A stretch of 64,000 nt of DNA, from the NCBI GenBank assembly GCA_020086605.1, contig JACBWW010000008.1:22655959-22719958 (forward strand), given 5' to 3'. Shown piece by piece: positions 25,071 to 36,649 of the stretch. The position numbers and the translations under genes are program-made. Under the pieces are notes generated by a model. That model was not told the origin of the DNA. It made no database searches and worked only from the letters and a program-made list of their open reading frames with translations. The number at the start of each line of letters is the position of its first letter. The first letter of the stretch is position 1. The stretch comes from Lanius collurio (Eukaryota; Chordata; Aves; Passeriformes; Laniidae).

Positions 25071-25205
25071 CACAGAATCATAGAATCTTTAGGGTTGCAA
25101 AAAACCTCTAAGATAATCAAGTCCAATGATTAACTTAATGCTGTCAAGTCCATCACTAAATCATGAGCCCAAGTGCCACGTCTACATCTACTTCTAGGGA
25201 CAGGT
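25071..25205 (-). mobile_element. CR1 LINE 3' end, minus strand, 5'-truncated
   Basis: Read on the plus strand it begins with the CR1 terminal repeat ATCACAGAATCATAGAATC. The expected series follows: GGGTTGCAAAAAACCTCTAA, GATAATCAAGTCCAATGATT, AAGTCCATCACTAAATCATG, then GTGCCACGTCTACATCTAC. Because the 3' terminus is at the left, the element lies on the minus strand. Homology fades at about 25205, where an unrelated GC-rich block starts, so only some 135 bases of the 3' untranslated region remain. CR1 copies are usually truncated in this way because reverse transcription starts at the 3' end. Confidence 0.9.
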
Positions 25206-25389
25206 GCAGCAGCCCCACCTCGAGTCCTGGGTCCAGCTTGGGGTGTGACACCAACACAGAATATAGTGGGACAATCACCTCCCTCCAGGTACAAGGCCTT
25301 GACCCAGGTAGTGTGGATGTTGATGTGTTTCTAATTCTCCTACAGCAGCTGTTTGTTGATTTCTTCTCCAGGGGACAGTAGTTGGTCAC

Positions 25390-26260
25390 TTTTTCTTCCC
25401 TTTGTAAGAGTCCTTGGCCTCTGCTATTTTCACACTGTTTCTCTCTCTTGGCCAAGGCCCCTGCTTTGCTGTCCAGTGCTGCCAGGACTGCCCCTGCTGC
25501 CAGCTCTGTCCGGCTGGCCCGGTGTGGGGCTGGGGGCAGCAGGGGCAGTGCGGGGCAGCTACCTCACTCTCAGCACTTGCTGCTGTGGATGCTGCTGCCA
25601 TTGCCACATCCGTGCTTTGAGCCAGGTCCCACTGTTCTGTGGGCTGCAGCATGTGTCCAGGGAACAAAAACAGAGCCAAGCCCCGGGTCTTTCCCCCAGT
25701 GTAATTGTGTAGGGCTGGGTCATGGACTGTGGCTGTGCATGGTTGAAGATCCCAGTGTTCTGCCCATGCCTTGCATGTGAGGGAGACAGGGAGCATCTTT
25801 TCTGTAGAACTCCAGCTTTTGTCTCTTAGTGTTCCCCTCAGAACAAGTCTTGGGAGCTGTAGACTTGCCAGTCTTCCTCTTCCTTGGACAAGGGGACCCT
25901 CCTCAGTCTCTGGTGCTGCCAGGCCTGTTGCCCCTGTTGCCCCTGCCCACTGTCCATGAATGTCCAGCTGGTTGGAGAGGAGCTGGGGGGGTTGCAGGGG
26001 CAGTTCAGGGCAGCTGCCTCATTCTCTGTCCCTGCTGCTGTTGCCTGCTCACAGGAGGCAGGAGAAGCTGCTGTCTTTGTCACCTCTTGTCCCTTGGCAG
26101 TGAGAGGTGCAAGGTGCTCCCCTTCCTGCGGTAAGGCTGCCCGTGGTCCACTTGCAGGCAGGAGGAAGAGGACGAAGAAGAAGGTGGTGGCAAAATAGCA
26201 TGGAGACAGCTGCCATGGCATGCAGCAGTCCCCTTGTCCTGGCAAGCCCAGCCATGTCCT
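25390..26260 (-). repeat. unidentified GC-rich block, diverged tandem duplication of about 0.45 kb
   Basis: This block is far more GC-rich than its surroundings and contains two related units. GTGCTGCCAGG at 25476 recurs at 25913, and GCAGGGGCAGT at 25539 recurs at 25994, giving a period of 437-455 bases with indels. The same offset links GGGGCAGCTACCTCACTCTC with a similar stretch beginning GGGCAGCTGCCTC in the second unit. On the minus strand both units have an open frame of about 135 codons (26245-25838 and 25796-25386). These share an ESEVAAPHCPC / ENEAAALNCPC motif and a following Q- and W-rich segment. The first begins with a hydrophobic run that could mimic a signal peptide. GC-rich DNA has few stops and the plus strand is open too, so coding status is doubtful. 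It may be a songbird LTR or minisatellite-like repeat or a decayed duplicated exon. I do not recognise it. Confidence 0.6.
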
Positions 26261-26565
26261 GGAGAAAAATCTAAATATGAATCAGTCCGCTTGCCCTCTT
26301 CTCAACACAGTTTCCTTGACTGGAAATTTAGTTGGATTTGACCATCAAAAGAGATAAAACACAAGATAAAAAACTATATTGTGTGCATAATCATAGTGTT
26401 CTGGTTTGTATGTGATCTTGAGTCCTAAGTTTGAGCACAGACAGATTAGATACACATACACACACAAAGAGAACATGGTTTTTGTTGTAAAGAGACAATG
26501 CTATTTTATATTTTTTAGATTTGGTCCCAAGTCTTTACTTCCAGCATGTAAGGGAGGGGTTTTTT

Positions 26566-26616
26566 GTTGGTTGGTTGGTTGGTTGGTTGGTTGGTTGGTT
26601 GGTTGGTTGGTTGGTT
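26566..26616. repeat. (GTTG)n microsatellite
   Basis: A near-perfect run of about 13 GTTG units ends with one A substitution (TTAGTT). About 35 bases downstream are GGGTTTGGGTTTGGGG (26648 onward). The G-runs on one strand give some potential for quadruplex structure. A plus-strand frame across it reads as a W-L-V-G repeat and is an artefact of the microsatellite. Confidence 0.95.
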
Positions 26617-26669
26617 AGTTGGCTGAGGGTTTTTATTGCAATTTTCTGGGTTTGGGTTTGGGGTTTTTT

Positions 26670-29600
26670 TCACTTTAGCTGCATATAATTGAGCTTATAG
26701 TTAACAGCTAATGTTCTTAATTTGGAACCTCTACACCCTAATAATTTTCTATAGACATTGATTTTGTCAATAGAAAATCTCACATTCTGCAGGACACTAT
26801 GACCTATGCAGTGAAAATGTAGAGAAGGCCCATTTCAAACAGTGAGAGAAAAGTCACAGCAGCAGATATTCACTGCCTCAATCCATCTGCCATTTGAAGG
26901 AAAAAAAATGTCTGTTTCTTGTCGGCTTGCTGTAGGAAGCAAAACAGGATGTAAGAGCTGCTGGAGTATGGAGAAAAAGTCACACCAAATATCATTCATG
27001 TCAAGTCCATTGTTTGATACACACTCTTTTCCATCTTTGCCTATTTATATAATTTAGGTTTTTTCTACATGGACATGACATCCAGCTCTTGAACTCACAG
27101 TCAGTTTTCCAAAACTTCCAATTTACATCCTGAGCATATAGTTAATTATCCTCTAAGCCAATTCACACAGTAAATAGTTGCAATGCTTTCAATAACTTCA
27201 GTTCATGTGCTTAGTCAGTGTTGTCTCCATAAAGCAACAGGAAAATAAATCTTCCATAAATTGAATATTCTATAGCTTTCAGAAGTCTTCTTTCTGAAGA
27301 CTTTTTGTCTAGATTTTTATTCAACAACTCTGATGCTCCTAGTTCTTGTACCCTGCATTACAGTATTTTTAAAATGTAGTCTCAAGGACTCAAGTGCCTC
27401 AGCAGTTCTGTGCTTTTTCTGCCTAGTGGTCACAGGCTATTGTTAGAAGATGTTGCTTGCCATAAGAGATGTTATGGTATTTGGAGACATTTTTAAAGCA
27501 GATATAAACTTAGAATCCTGTAGGTTCTTCTTTGGCTAGAAAGATGAGGGGAAAATAATTGTTAAGAGATGTAAAGTTAATAAAAATCCAGACCAAAATG
27601 TGTCAGCATTTTCTTAGAGAGTGAAGTTGGGAGTTTGGATTCCTTTAATAGTTTGTGAGGAAGGCAAGGCAAAATGCTTGTGGTATAAGTTTATTTACAT
27701 AAATTGGCTAACAGTACTAGTTTTCATGCAACTATTTAAGGAGCATTTCTTGCTTAGAACTTGAATTCAGATTGACTTTTATACCTTCCAGAGTATAGGA
27801 ATGATGCATGGCTGAAGAGATACACAGTACATAGCCAGTGCTATCTACTGAAAGTACCTATTTCACAGAAGCAGGGCTATGCCATTGAAGAAATTATGTA
27901 ACATATTAAAACAATCAAAAAATTATAAGCCAAATTCCATTTTTTCTTTACAATTTACTGAAAGGAAAAATACACGTCTTTTTTGTCTTTTTTCTTTTAT
28001 GATCCGTCTCCTAATACTCATTCAGAAATTGGGACTAGCAACACAAGATGGAAATTGTTACTTTCACTCCTATGAATGTTCACCTACCAGTGGATCTTGT
28101 GCACATGAATGAACAAAGCCCAAAAGCTTCCTTGTCTTCACTTTCCAGCAATGAGTCTAGCATTACTGCCTCTTACCTTGCTTCCTTGACTCCTTTAGAT
28201 CACTGCACACTCAACAAAACTGTCACTGCAGAGTACTTTGTGGTGAATATAATCTCACCCCAACAGTATACACAGGTTACACTGGAGGCAGGGAGTAACA
28301 GGAAAAAGAACCTCCTCAGATCCAGGTCTCTAAACATTGACCTCTGAGAAACAGTCAGGAGACAGCCCTGTGTGGTTCAGCTTATTTAGGTAATCATTCA
28401 CTATTATAGCAAACACTCGTGCAGCTGAATCAAAGTTACATTTGCTTTCTCAAGAAGCTACTCAGGTTTAGTTTATGGGCTTATCCAAATATTGTTAATA
28501 GGAAATGTTCTTCTTAAAAATCCTCTCCATGACCAGAAGGGTGCATTGTCTGCACAGGATGAATTACTGCCAAACTTGAGACTGTGAAGACACATACCAT
28601 GTACCATGGGTGGAGCCTGGCTAAGTATTTCAGTGTTGAAATAATGGCATAAGAAAGGCATCTTTTGACTGCCTATTGTAACAGTGCATACCCTCATGTG
28701 GAAAGCATTTTTACACCCTATTCATCAAACAGAAAAGCCTCCACTGACATTGTAAACAGAAAGATTTTAAGAACCTCACACAAGAAATCTGACTGTAAAA
28801 GTTTATGGTACTGCTGAAACTCCTGTTGATGTCCTGTTGGCAACTATGGAAGTCAGGTTGACTTCCTCAGTATCTGGTGCTTCTACACTTGATCAGGTCA
28901 GTGGTGTCTAAATACCAATACACTACGAAAGGAAAGGGCACTTCTATCTTGCATTAGAGATGAAAGTTAAGAAGCTTTAGGGCAATAGATCTTAGAAAAA
29001 AAAATGCAGAATTGAAAAAAATCAACAAAATGAACCGACTGCAGGCAATGCCCAGCAGTTAACTCTGCTCTATGGAAATAAAGGAACTAGGAATATTTCA
29101 TGTAGAAAGCTTGGAACAGCAAAGATAAGACACGAGGACTTTTAGGACACAGAGTCGGAAGACCAATTCCTTGTGAATATAGAAAAAACTCATTATTATC
29201 TGTTTCTATTTTGTTGGAGGCATGCTTAAAATTAATATTCAGTAACTATACCAACTAAAAGATTTTATAGAAATCAAAGAAGCAATACACAGGATTGCTT
29301 CAAAGACAAAGTAAACTGTGGTCCAATGCAATTTTCAGTCCAGCTATTATTTTTATTTAATTCATATGTTAGACCTAACTGATATCCACTTCAAGATTGC
29401 TGTCAATTTTCCATCAAAAATTATTTCTCAGTATTTTAGCACAGCTGTTCAAACTGTAATTTCTTCTCACAAAACAAATATAAAAAGGAAATTAATCTAG
29501 AAATACTGAAACTTTACCATATGCTATGGTTATTTTGACATAACTTGGTTTGCCACTGCAGAGATCTATTTTTCAAAGATTCATGAACATGCCATGAATA

Positions 29601-31309
29601 TCTACAGTTTGGAAAACAGCCAACTATTATTTTGGGAAATTACATGGTTTGTTGATTGCCCCAATAACATTCAGCTGAACTATTGGTTAAAATGGTTTCC
29701 AGAAGTACAGTTCCTACTTGAGTCTTTTTTGCAGGCAAAAAATATAGTCCTACAAAAATAAAATTTTTCTTTGTCACTCAGGCTAAAGAAGATATTTTTT
29801 ATTGTGGTCATACAACTTGCTTTTATAACACTTGTCCAGCTGTTTAAAAGATAGCTTCTTTCCTGCAAGCTGGCATAAATCTGTGCTCTGTCTACTCAGT
29901 AGCAAGAATTATATACAGAGCAGTATCTGAGGTATTAAACCATGGAAAAAAAACTTAATGTATATGAGGAGGCATATCAGTGGTAGTTAGCAGTACTTTT
30001 ATTATTAAAATTTTTATTAAATCTGCTATAATGAGATTGCTGTAGAGTGGAGGCTAAATCAATGTTTTGCTGATTTGGCACAAAACACTAGTGTCTGGAC
30101 AATATTAGAAGAACTACTAGGAAGGCCGGCTGAGGAGAGCGTTCATCATTCAGGCCTGAGTGTGTTTGGGGCATAAACATGTCTGTACTTCATAGAGTTC
30201 ATGGCATAACATGTGTTCTGGCTCTGCCAAGGCTTAGTTCCTGTTTCTGAATCATAGCTGCAGAATAATTAAGCGTGGAATCAGCTGGTTGTGGAAGACA
30301 GGTTGGTGTAGCTTGATTTCTCACACATTTGCACCATCCTACACTGGTTGTCATTCTGGCCCCTTCTTCTTCCATGTATTCACCTATGACATATGCATTC
30401 AACATTCCCTATGAAAGTTAAGACTTGAAACAGGAGATAATGTGACTGTTGTTTGCAATAAATCCACTATGAAACAAAGTAGTTAATGCATTGCTGCTTA
30501 TGCCTCTCTTTCTTCCAAAAGAAAGAAACTTCTGTTCCATCAGAAGCGCTGCAAATATGTATGAAATTACCTTTGTCATCTCTATGCAGCAGATAATTTT
30601 TATGGATGCTGCGTCAGCTCCTTAATATGTGAAAGAGTAAAAGATACTCAGATTTTAAACATTTGAATAAAACTTAGGTTGAATTAAGCAGCAGATCAGA
30701 TATCTCACAAAACCAATATAGAACTTCTAATTATTTTCCAATTACATTATCATTATCTTCTGGAATGTGGAATGGAATTAAGTGGAGTAAGTCAACAGTC
30801 AAACTACTACTTCTTGAGAAAAACCAAATCTTTCTCATCTAACCCAAGCATTAAGGAGGGTGATTGAATGCACTTAAAAAAATATTTCAATACCCTTCTA
30901 TCTAAATTTATTTTATTATTCATTACTTCATTTGTGAAACTGAGTTTCTTAGAACTTTGTTTTCCACTTTTGTCTTCATGTAAAGCTCTATGTGTTTCCA
31001 GAGTAATGTATATGTCTGGCATAAACAGATGTAGCCGTAGCTTCCTGCAAACTAGCTTGTAGAGTGCACCTTGTTACATAAAGCCAGCCTTTGTAGATTT
31101 TTCAGTGAAGCATAAAACACTTCAGAGACAATACCTAAAGTATTACTTTAAGACTTGCATTATTCATTAATAAATTTATACACAAGGTCTTTGTTCATAT
31201 CATTTCTGGATGTTGTACTAGTCAAAAAGAAAATAACCCAGTGACAAGGAATTTGGATCCTCATTAAACTTTCTGTGTTGCTGAAGATGTAATGTTGTTA
31301 TGTTGCTAC
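26670..31309. other. AT-rich unique sequence, no gene seen
   Basis: No recognisable repeat body, exon or RNA gene. Open frames are at most about 100 codons (28048-28347), overlap on both strands and have no recognised motif. Confidence 0.5.
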
Positions 31310-31329
31310 AAAAAAAAAAAAAAAAAAAA
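31310..31329. repeat. A20 homopolymer
   Basis: Twenty consecutive A follow GTTATGTTGCTAC. No retrogene or SINE body is visible immediately 5' of it, and no flanking target-site duplication is evident by eye. About 50 bases on there is an A/C-rich AACCAAACCAGACC patch. Confidence 0.9.
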
Positions 31330-32759
31330 GCCATGTGGATCATTTTTTCTTTAGTTTAATCCAAACTGACCTGGAGCAAAACAAAAGAAAACCAAACCAG
31401 ACCAAAACAGAAATATAAACAAAGAACCTCTACTGCAATAAGACATTCTTAAGCCAAGCCATTCACAGAGTTTAGATTTATATATATTTGAGAGTAGAGA
31501 TGAAGTGCTGAGGCAACAAGCACAAGTTTTTGTAGAACATAATCTCAAAGAAACTTTGATTTATTTGGGTTAGAGCATAAGGTACATAATTGATCATTGT
31601 TTAGATTACAAAGAGGAGTTATCTTCTTAATGTGTTGCAAGCTTTGAGTATAGGAAACAATTAAGGCTATACAAGCATTGAAACCTAGTCAAAGGCAAGG
31701 GTGCAGAGAATACAGCTCCTCTGATGGTTCCCTGCTACCTTTAACTGTGTGATAAGTGATGTAGTGCCAGAAGTAATTTTAATAAAAGTTTAAATGCAAT
31801 TCTCATTCACATAGCTTAAGCAAAAGTGACCAACAAATATTTAGCAAACAGATCTCAGATAACTTCTAACATATATTTCATGTGTGTGTGTAGACATACA
31901 CCTACACCCACACTTATACAGATTTAAGGGAAATTATTAATTTCTATGTCTAATACAATCCTGGTACATTTTCAGACAAGTATTTTAAATCAGATATGAG
32001 TTTAGCCCTCTAAATTTATTAGACTTGAGATGTTAGAGTCTATTCTAAGTTGGAGAGGCTTTTCTTTGCTTGCAATGCAAGCATGGACCTAAATAAGGAC
32101 CAAACCTCCAAAAAGGGAACAGAAGAGAACACCGTTGATAGCCTTGCTAACCCAGGCCTGTAGGCAAGTTTGTCTGGGAAGAACACTTAACTGAGTGATA
32201 CCTGTTGGATACTAATAAAATACATTATTAACTTGCTATGAGTCAGCCTGGGCATGAGAACTGCCAGAAGAATTTTAATATATAAAATATTCACTTTCCT
32301 CATTTTCCCTCATAATTTCCCAAGCTGGCATAAAGAATCAAGAAACATTACAGTGACTCCTGTGCAACACTAATTATAGTTTAGTTAGTAATTCAGAAGT
32401 CATGGAAATTTGAGAATAATTTGTATAAGTAATATGTGCACTGAAAATCACAAAGATCTTTTCTAGATAAGTATTCTTAGGAAATATAGGGCAAATCAAT
32501 TATAGTTATCAATTTAATGTGCAGGTGCATTAAGATTTTTTTCCTTTAGACTGTCACATTCAGGGGCAAAGTGTTTTTTATTTCAGTTTAAGCTAATCTT
32601 ATGCTAAATAAATAAAAACATCTTTATTTAGTAAGAGGTCACAAATAATAGGCAAATCCATTCATATTTTATGCATTATCTCTGGTTGATTCCTCCTAAC
32701 TTTTCCTTTCCTGTTTAGACTAGATTGAGCATAATTCTTTTGTCCCCTAATCAGGTACA

Positions 32760-32798
32760 TTTAGGTATCTGATTTAGGTATCTGATTTAGATATCTGA
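32760..32798. repeat. 13-bp tandem repeat, three copies
   Basis: TTTAGGTATCTGA occurs at 32760-32772 and 32773-32785, and as TTTAGATATCTGA (one mismatch) at 32786-32798, followed by a partial TCT. It is a small minisatellite in AT-rich DNA. Confidence 0.92.
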
Positions 32799-34099
32799 TC
32801 TCTACACTGATTTTCAGGCACACCTGTAAAGTATGTAAAGTAGAAGAGTCCCAGAAAAAAGAAATCTAGCAAAGCTCACAATAAAGCTGTCCTCCAAAAT
32901 ATCTTCTTTTCCATTTCTGCAGCACTGATATAAAGTTCCATGAGCAGTAAGTGAATATAAATCTTAGGCCTGCTTGACATAACAGCAAAATAGGTAATTT
33001 TCAGCAATATGTTTTGCATTACATTGGACAGAACATGAAACCAGAAAAACAATATAAATCACTGTATACCATAAGTAGCAGTGTAACAGTGCTATAATTT
33101 ATGTCTGTTTTACACAGTACTCGATTTCATTCCTGAAAGCATGCATATTATCCTTGCTATGGTCCACAATCTGCTTTGGAAACACCTTGCTAATTTTAAT
33201 ATCATTTTAGCAATTATGCCAGAGAGAGAAATGACAGCTAGCTGCAAAAGAGAGGCACTAAGGGACGGAAACAACATGAGCCAGGAAAGAAAAAAACTAC
33301 AATAGATCCAGACAGGAAGGGTCAATCTCTTGGTTTTCCTCAAGCAAAAGAGAAGAAGCAAGGAGAGTGATGAGGAAAGAAACAGAGTCATGGAGAGGGC
33401 AGAACGTACTAATTTAGTTAACTCTGCATGTTAGAACTGTACCCATCATCCCAGAACGTCAGTGTGGGTCTGTCAGGAGGGAAGCATAAACAGCAGTCCT
33501 ACCAAAACTCAACCTAGTTTAGAAGAATGAATATTTTTTTAGAGCTATTTTTTCTTGTAGTTTCTACCCCCTTGCTTTAGTGTTTTCTGTTTCCATACGC
33601 ATTGTATTAGTGCTTGAAGAGAGGAATGCATTAGAACAGCAAAATGGAAGAAGTTCTCTGGTAAATAATATGTTTTGAAGTTATACCAGGAATGAATAAA
33701 TTAACTTACTTGATATCTAGAGCAGATATTTCATTTGCAGTTGGTCACACAGAAGTCAACTCCAGTCAAGGACAGTGAAGATATTGTTCTTTTCTAGCAC
33801 TCTAAAGTATATACCTCATATCTATATCTAATTACTGCTAGTAATTCTTTTAGTAACTGGAAATTAGCATTTCCCTGCACATTGTTAGTTTCCTTCTGAC
33901 AAGTAACTTTTCATCCTTTTTATAATTTTAACATGCAGCTAAAGTTACACTGTCGTGTTCTTATCTAATGATGCAGCTTGATGTTACCACTAAACTGATC
34001 TAACCATAAACTGCTATCAGAAAAAGCAATCTTATTGCCTCTTTTCTCCCACAATCTATTTATTTCCAATCCTACATGCCCCTCTTTGCACTAGCAAAG

Positions 34100-34247
34100 T
34101 TTTCTTTCTCTTCCTTTTTCTTTTTTTCCTTTCTTCTTCTCTCTTTGTGTTTCTATTTCCTTCCTTCTTCCTTTCCTTTTTTCCTTCTCTCTTCCTCTCT
34201 CTTCTCTATCCCTTCTCTCCTTCCTCCTTCTCCTCTTCTTCCCCTTC
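34100..34247. repeat. long polypyrimidine (C/T) tract running into the assembly gap
   Basis: About 148 bases are almost pure C and T in mixed CTTT, CCTT and CTCTT units, with only a few purine interruptions near 34147-34155 and 34208. The tract continues on the far side of the gap as CCTTCCTTCCTTCCTTCCC (34648-34666), so the gap lies inside one mirror-repeat-like purine/pyrimidine tract. Such tracts can form triplex structure and often stall polymerases, which probably explains the missing sequence. Confidence 0.95.
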
Positions 34248-34647
34248 NNNNNNNNNNNNNNNNNNNNNNNNNNNNNNNNNNNNNNNNNNNNNNNNNNNNN
34301 NNNNNNNNNNNNNNNNNNNNNNNNNNNNNNNNNNNNNNNNNNNNNNNNNNNNNNNNNNNNNNNNNNNNNNNNNNNNNNNNNNNNNNNNNNNNNNNNNNNN
34401 NNNNNNNNNNNNNNNNNNNNNNNNNNNNNNNNNNNNNNNNNNNNNNNNNNNNNNNNNNNNNNNNNNNNNNNNNNNNNNNNNNNNNNNNNNNNNNNNNNNN
34501 NNNNNNNNNNNNNNNNNNNNNNNNNNNNNNNNNNNNNNNNNNNNNNNNNNNNNNNNNNNNNNNNNNNNNNNNNNNNNNNNNNNNNNNNNNNNNNNNNNNN
34601 NNNNNNNNNNNNNNNNNNNNNNNNNNNNNNNNNNNNNNNNNNNNNNN
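34248..34647. other. assembly gap, 400 N
   Basis: Exactly 400 N. A round number suggests an estimated or default size. The gap is flanked by the polypyrimidine tract on both sides and by CpG-dense DNA on the right. Open frames drawn across it on both strands (for example 34076-34843) are artefacts made of unknown residues. Confidence 1.
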
Positions 34648-34665
34648 CCTTCCTTCCTTCCTTCC

Positions 34666-34885
34666 CAAGCGGAGGTGTAAGCAGGCGGGGCAGGAGGGGT
34701 TCCCCGAGCCGCTGATCCCCCCGGGAGCAGGGGGAGCCGATCCTGGATGCCGGCAGAGGGAGCGCACAGCTCTCCTTCTCCAGGGCCTCCGGCGCTGCCC
34801 AGCGCAGTTCAGGGACGGAGCAAATACGTGTGGAACAGGTTAGCACGGAAAAGTCCCGTCCCGTCTATTACAGCATCAAAACGGG
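34666..34885. promoter_or_regulatory. CpG-island fragment, candidate promoter or first exon
   Basis: I count about 17 CpG dinucleotides in roughly 220 bases (AAGCGG, GGCGGGG, CCCGAGCCGC, CCCCGGG, GAGCGCAC, TCCGGCGC, CCCAGCGC and others), with high G+C. CpG is rare elsewhere in the window, and unmethylated CpG islands usually mark vertebrate gene starts. The island begins at the gap, so its 5' part and possibly the first exon are missing. A possible but weak donor, ACAG|GTTAGC, lies at 34835-34844 on the plus strand; I see no equally good donor on the minus strand, so direction is undecided. Downstream sequence from about 34900 returns abruptly to AT-rich. No recognisable protein is encoded in any frame. 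This could also be an orphan island, for example an enhancer or a GC-rich repeat. Confidence 0.6.
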
Positions 34886-34899
34886 GATTTAAAGCAAGC

Positions 34900-36480
34900 A
34901 ATGGTTTAAACTGAATCATTACTTTCGCCTTGTCCTCATAGTGGATTTCATACTAGTCAAATAGAATAATCACTGTTTATTTAACCGTTTGGTCAGAATT
35001 CACATCTGGGACGTGCCGTCAACAGACATGAAATCATTTCTAAAGAGCAAGGAGGTAACAGACTAACAGCTCTGAGAAAGCCAAAAGTGGCCTTGCAGCT
35101 CTTACAATTTCCATAAAGCAAGTAAATTTATGTAAGAAAATACATGCGAGCTAACACAAATAAAGCAACATTCATGCAAAGTCAGGAAAGCCAAATGCTA
35201 AGCTTTAACTTCCTTAGTTTTAACTCTTCACGTTGTATATCCTGTAGTTTTTATGGTAGACCATAAATAACAAAATGATACATTAAGGTTTCCATTTAAT
35301 AAGGAAACCAGGAATAGAAAATAACACATGTATGACTTGGCCAAGTAAACACTGTGGAAACAGTCTTAAATTTTAGTGTTTCCTGAGTCTGGATGGAGGA
35401 TGTTTCAGACCCACATCTGGATCAAATGATGTGACTTGAGTTCTTCTCAGACATGAAGCTGTGGCATAAAATTCATTCTTACACTAGTATAACCCCATTG
35501 CACTGGTTTGCTTTTGGTTTGGTTTGGTTAGGTTTGATTTTTTTTTTTTTCAAATTTGGGGAAAATTACTGTATTTAGATTGAAAAGAAACAACAGTAAA
35601 TTTTACCAGTGAAGTAATTAATTTTTAAACATAGTATCACACTGGAAAACAGGTGAGAAAGTTAAGAAAAAAATCACATCTCGAGAAAAATTATGCTTCT
35701 TGAGACAGCCACATTTAAACAAGAGCATGCAGTTGATTGCAACTGAAAATCACCTATCTTGCATGAAATTATGCCAGGACTACTAAATCAGTTTTAAGTG
35801 AATTGTTCCATATTTACACAAGCACAAGTGTGATTAAACAACACCTAAAATACAAGATCATACTTTTCCAGAGCCTACTTTTTTGACAAAAAACATCTGT
35901 TCTACTTTTGTGGTACTCATAGCAGAAAACTCCCATGGTGAACTTCTGTTCTCTTATTATTTATATAAAATACCATTATCATTTTCAGGGCTCAGGTGGA
36001 GTCTCTGGAATGTGCACCTCTCACTTGGTTTAGAACTCTTAGCTTTGAAAATGTCTGCAGTGACACTTAAGAGAGGAAAATGTGGGTGCACACAAGCATT
36101 ATGTGCAGATCACTAATTGGAGTGTATATTTGAGATCCATGACAACAAAAGAAAAACCAAGATGTATATGGTGTGCTGTGAGTACTCTGTAAAGCATCCT
36201 AAGCAGGTAACAGTCTTCCACAGCTGCAGAATACCTTAAAAAGAGACAGAATCAGTTTTGAACTATGAAGTATTCAGAGTAGGTCTGGTTATGGTGATGA
36301 CCTGGGACACATTATCACACCCACCCTAGCACATCAGACATCCCTCAGAGTCAGAGTGAAGTGGATTAGAAGAAAATTTATCTTTCAGCTTCCTAGTCCT
36401 TTCCCACCTGGACTCCAGATGCCCTCCAGGGGGAAGGATTATTTGTTCTCAAGCCTGTGAAGGCTTATCCCTTAGGCACA
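34900..36480. other. AT-rich unique sequence with a TTTGG simple patch
   Basis: No gene is recognised. GGTTTGGTTTGGTTAGG followed by T13 (about 35515-35550) is low complexity. There is no coding continuation that could be linked to the CpG island. Confidence 0.5.
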
Positions 36481-36498
36481 TGCCTGGTAGAGTTGTGT

Positions 36499-36529
36499 CC
36501 AGAAGATGAGTCTGGATCCCATCTTCTGG
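36499..36529. repeat. perfect 10-bp inverted repeat with 11-base loop
   Basis: CCAGAAGATG (36499-36508) pairs with CATCTTCTGG (36520-36529) around AGTCTGGATCC. It lies in a locally GC-richer stretch (36290-36630) that I cannot assign to a known repeat. It could be a stem-loop in a transcript or a chance palindrome. Confidence 0.85.
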
Positions 36530-36649
36530 GGTGGTTGAGATCTGTGGCTGAGACTGCATCAGGAAGCCCAGAGGTTTTTCCACAGTTGCACATGGGGCAG
36601 CCACCTGAAGTACCTAGATTTCACTGCAGCTTCCCCAGTCCATAAAAAA

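Noticed and set aside
26406..26618. Frame ending in a W-L-V-G repeat
   Set aside because: It is the translation of the (GTTG)n microsatellite.
31310..31329. Poly(A) tail of a processed pseudogene
   Set aside because: No gene-like sequence precedes the A20 run and no target-site duplication is visible.
33110..33391. 93-codon minus-strand frame with hydrophobic segments
   Set aside because: The complement is purine-rich AGAGAAAG-type sequence, which translates to Leu/Ser/Phe runs on the other strand. No family resemblance.
34076..34846. Open frames of 177-255 codons on both strands across the gap
   Set aside because: They consist mainly of unknown residues from the 400 N plus translated polypyrimidine sequence, so the length is an artefact.
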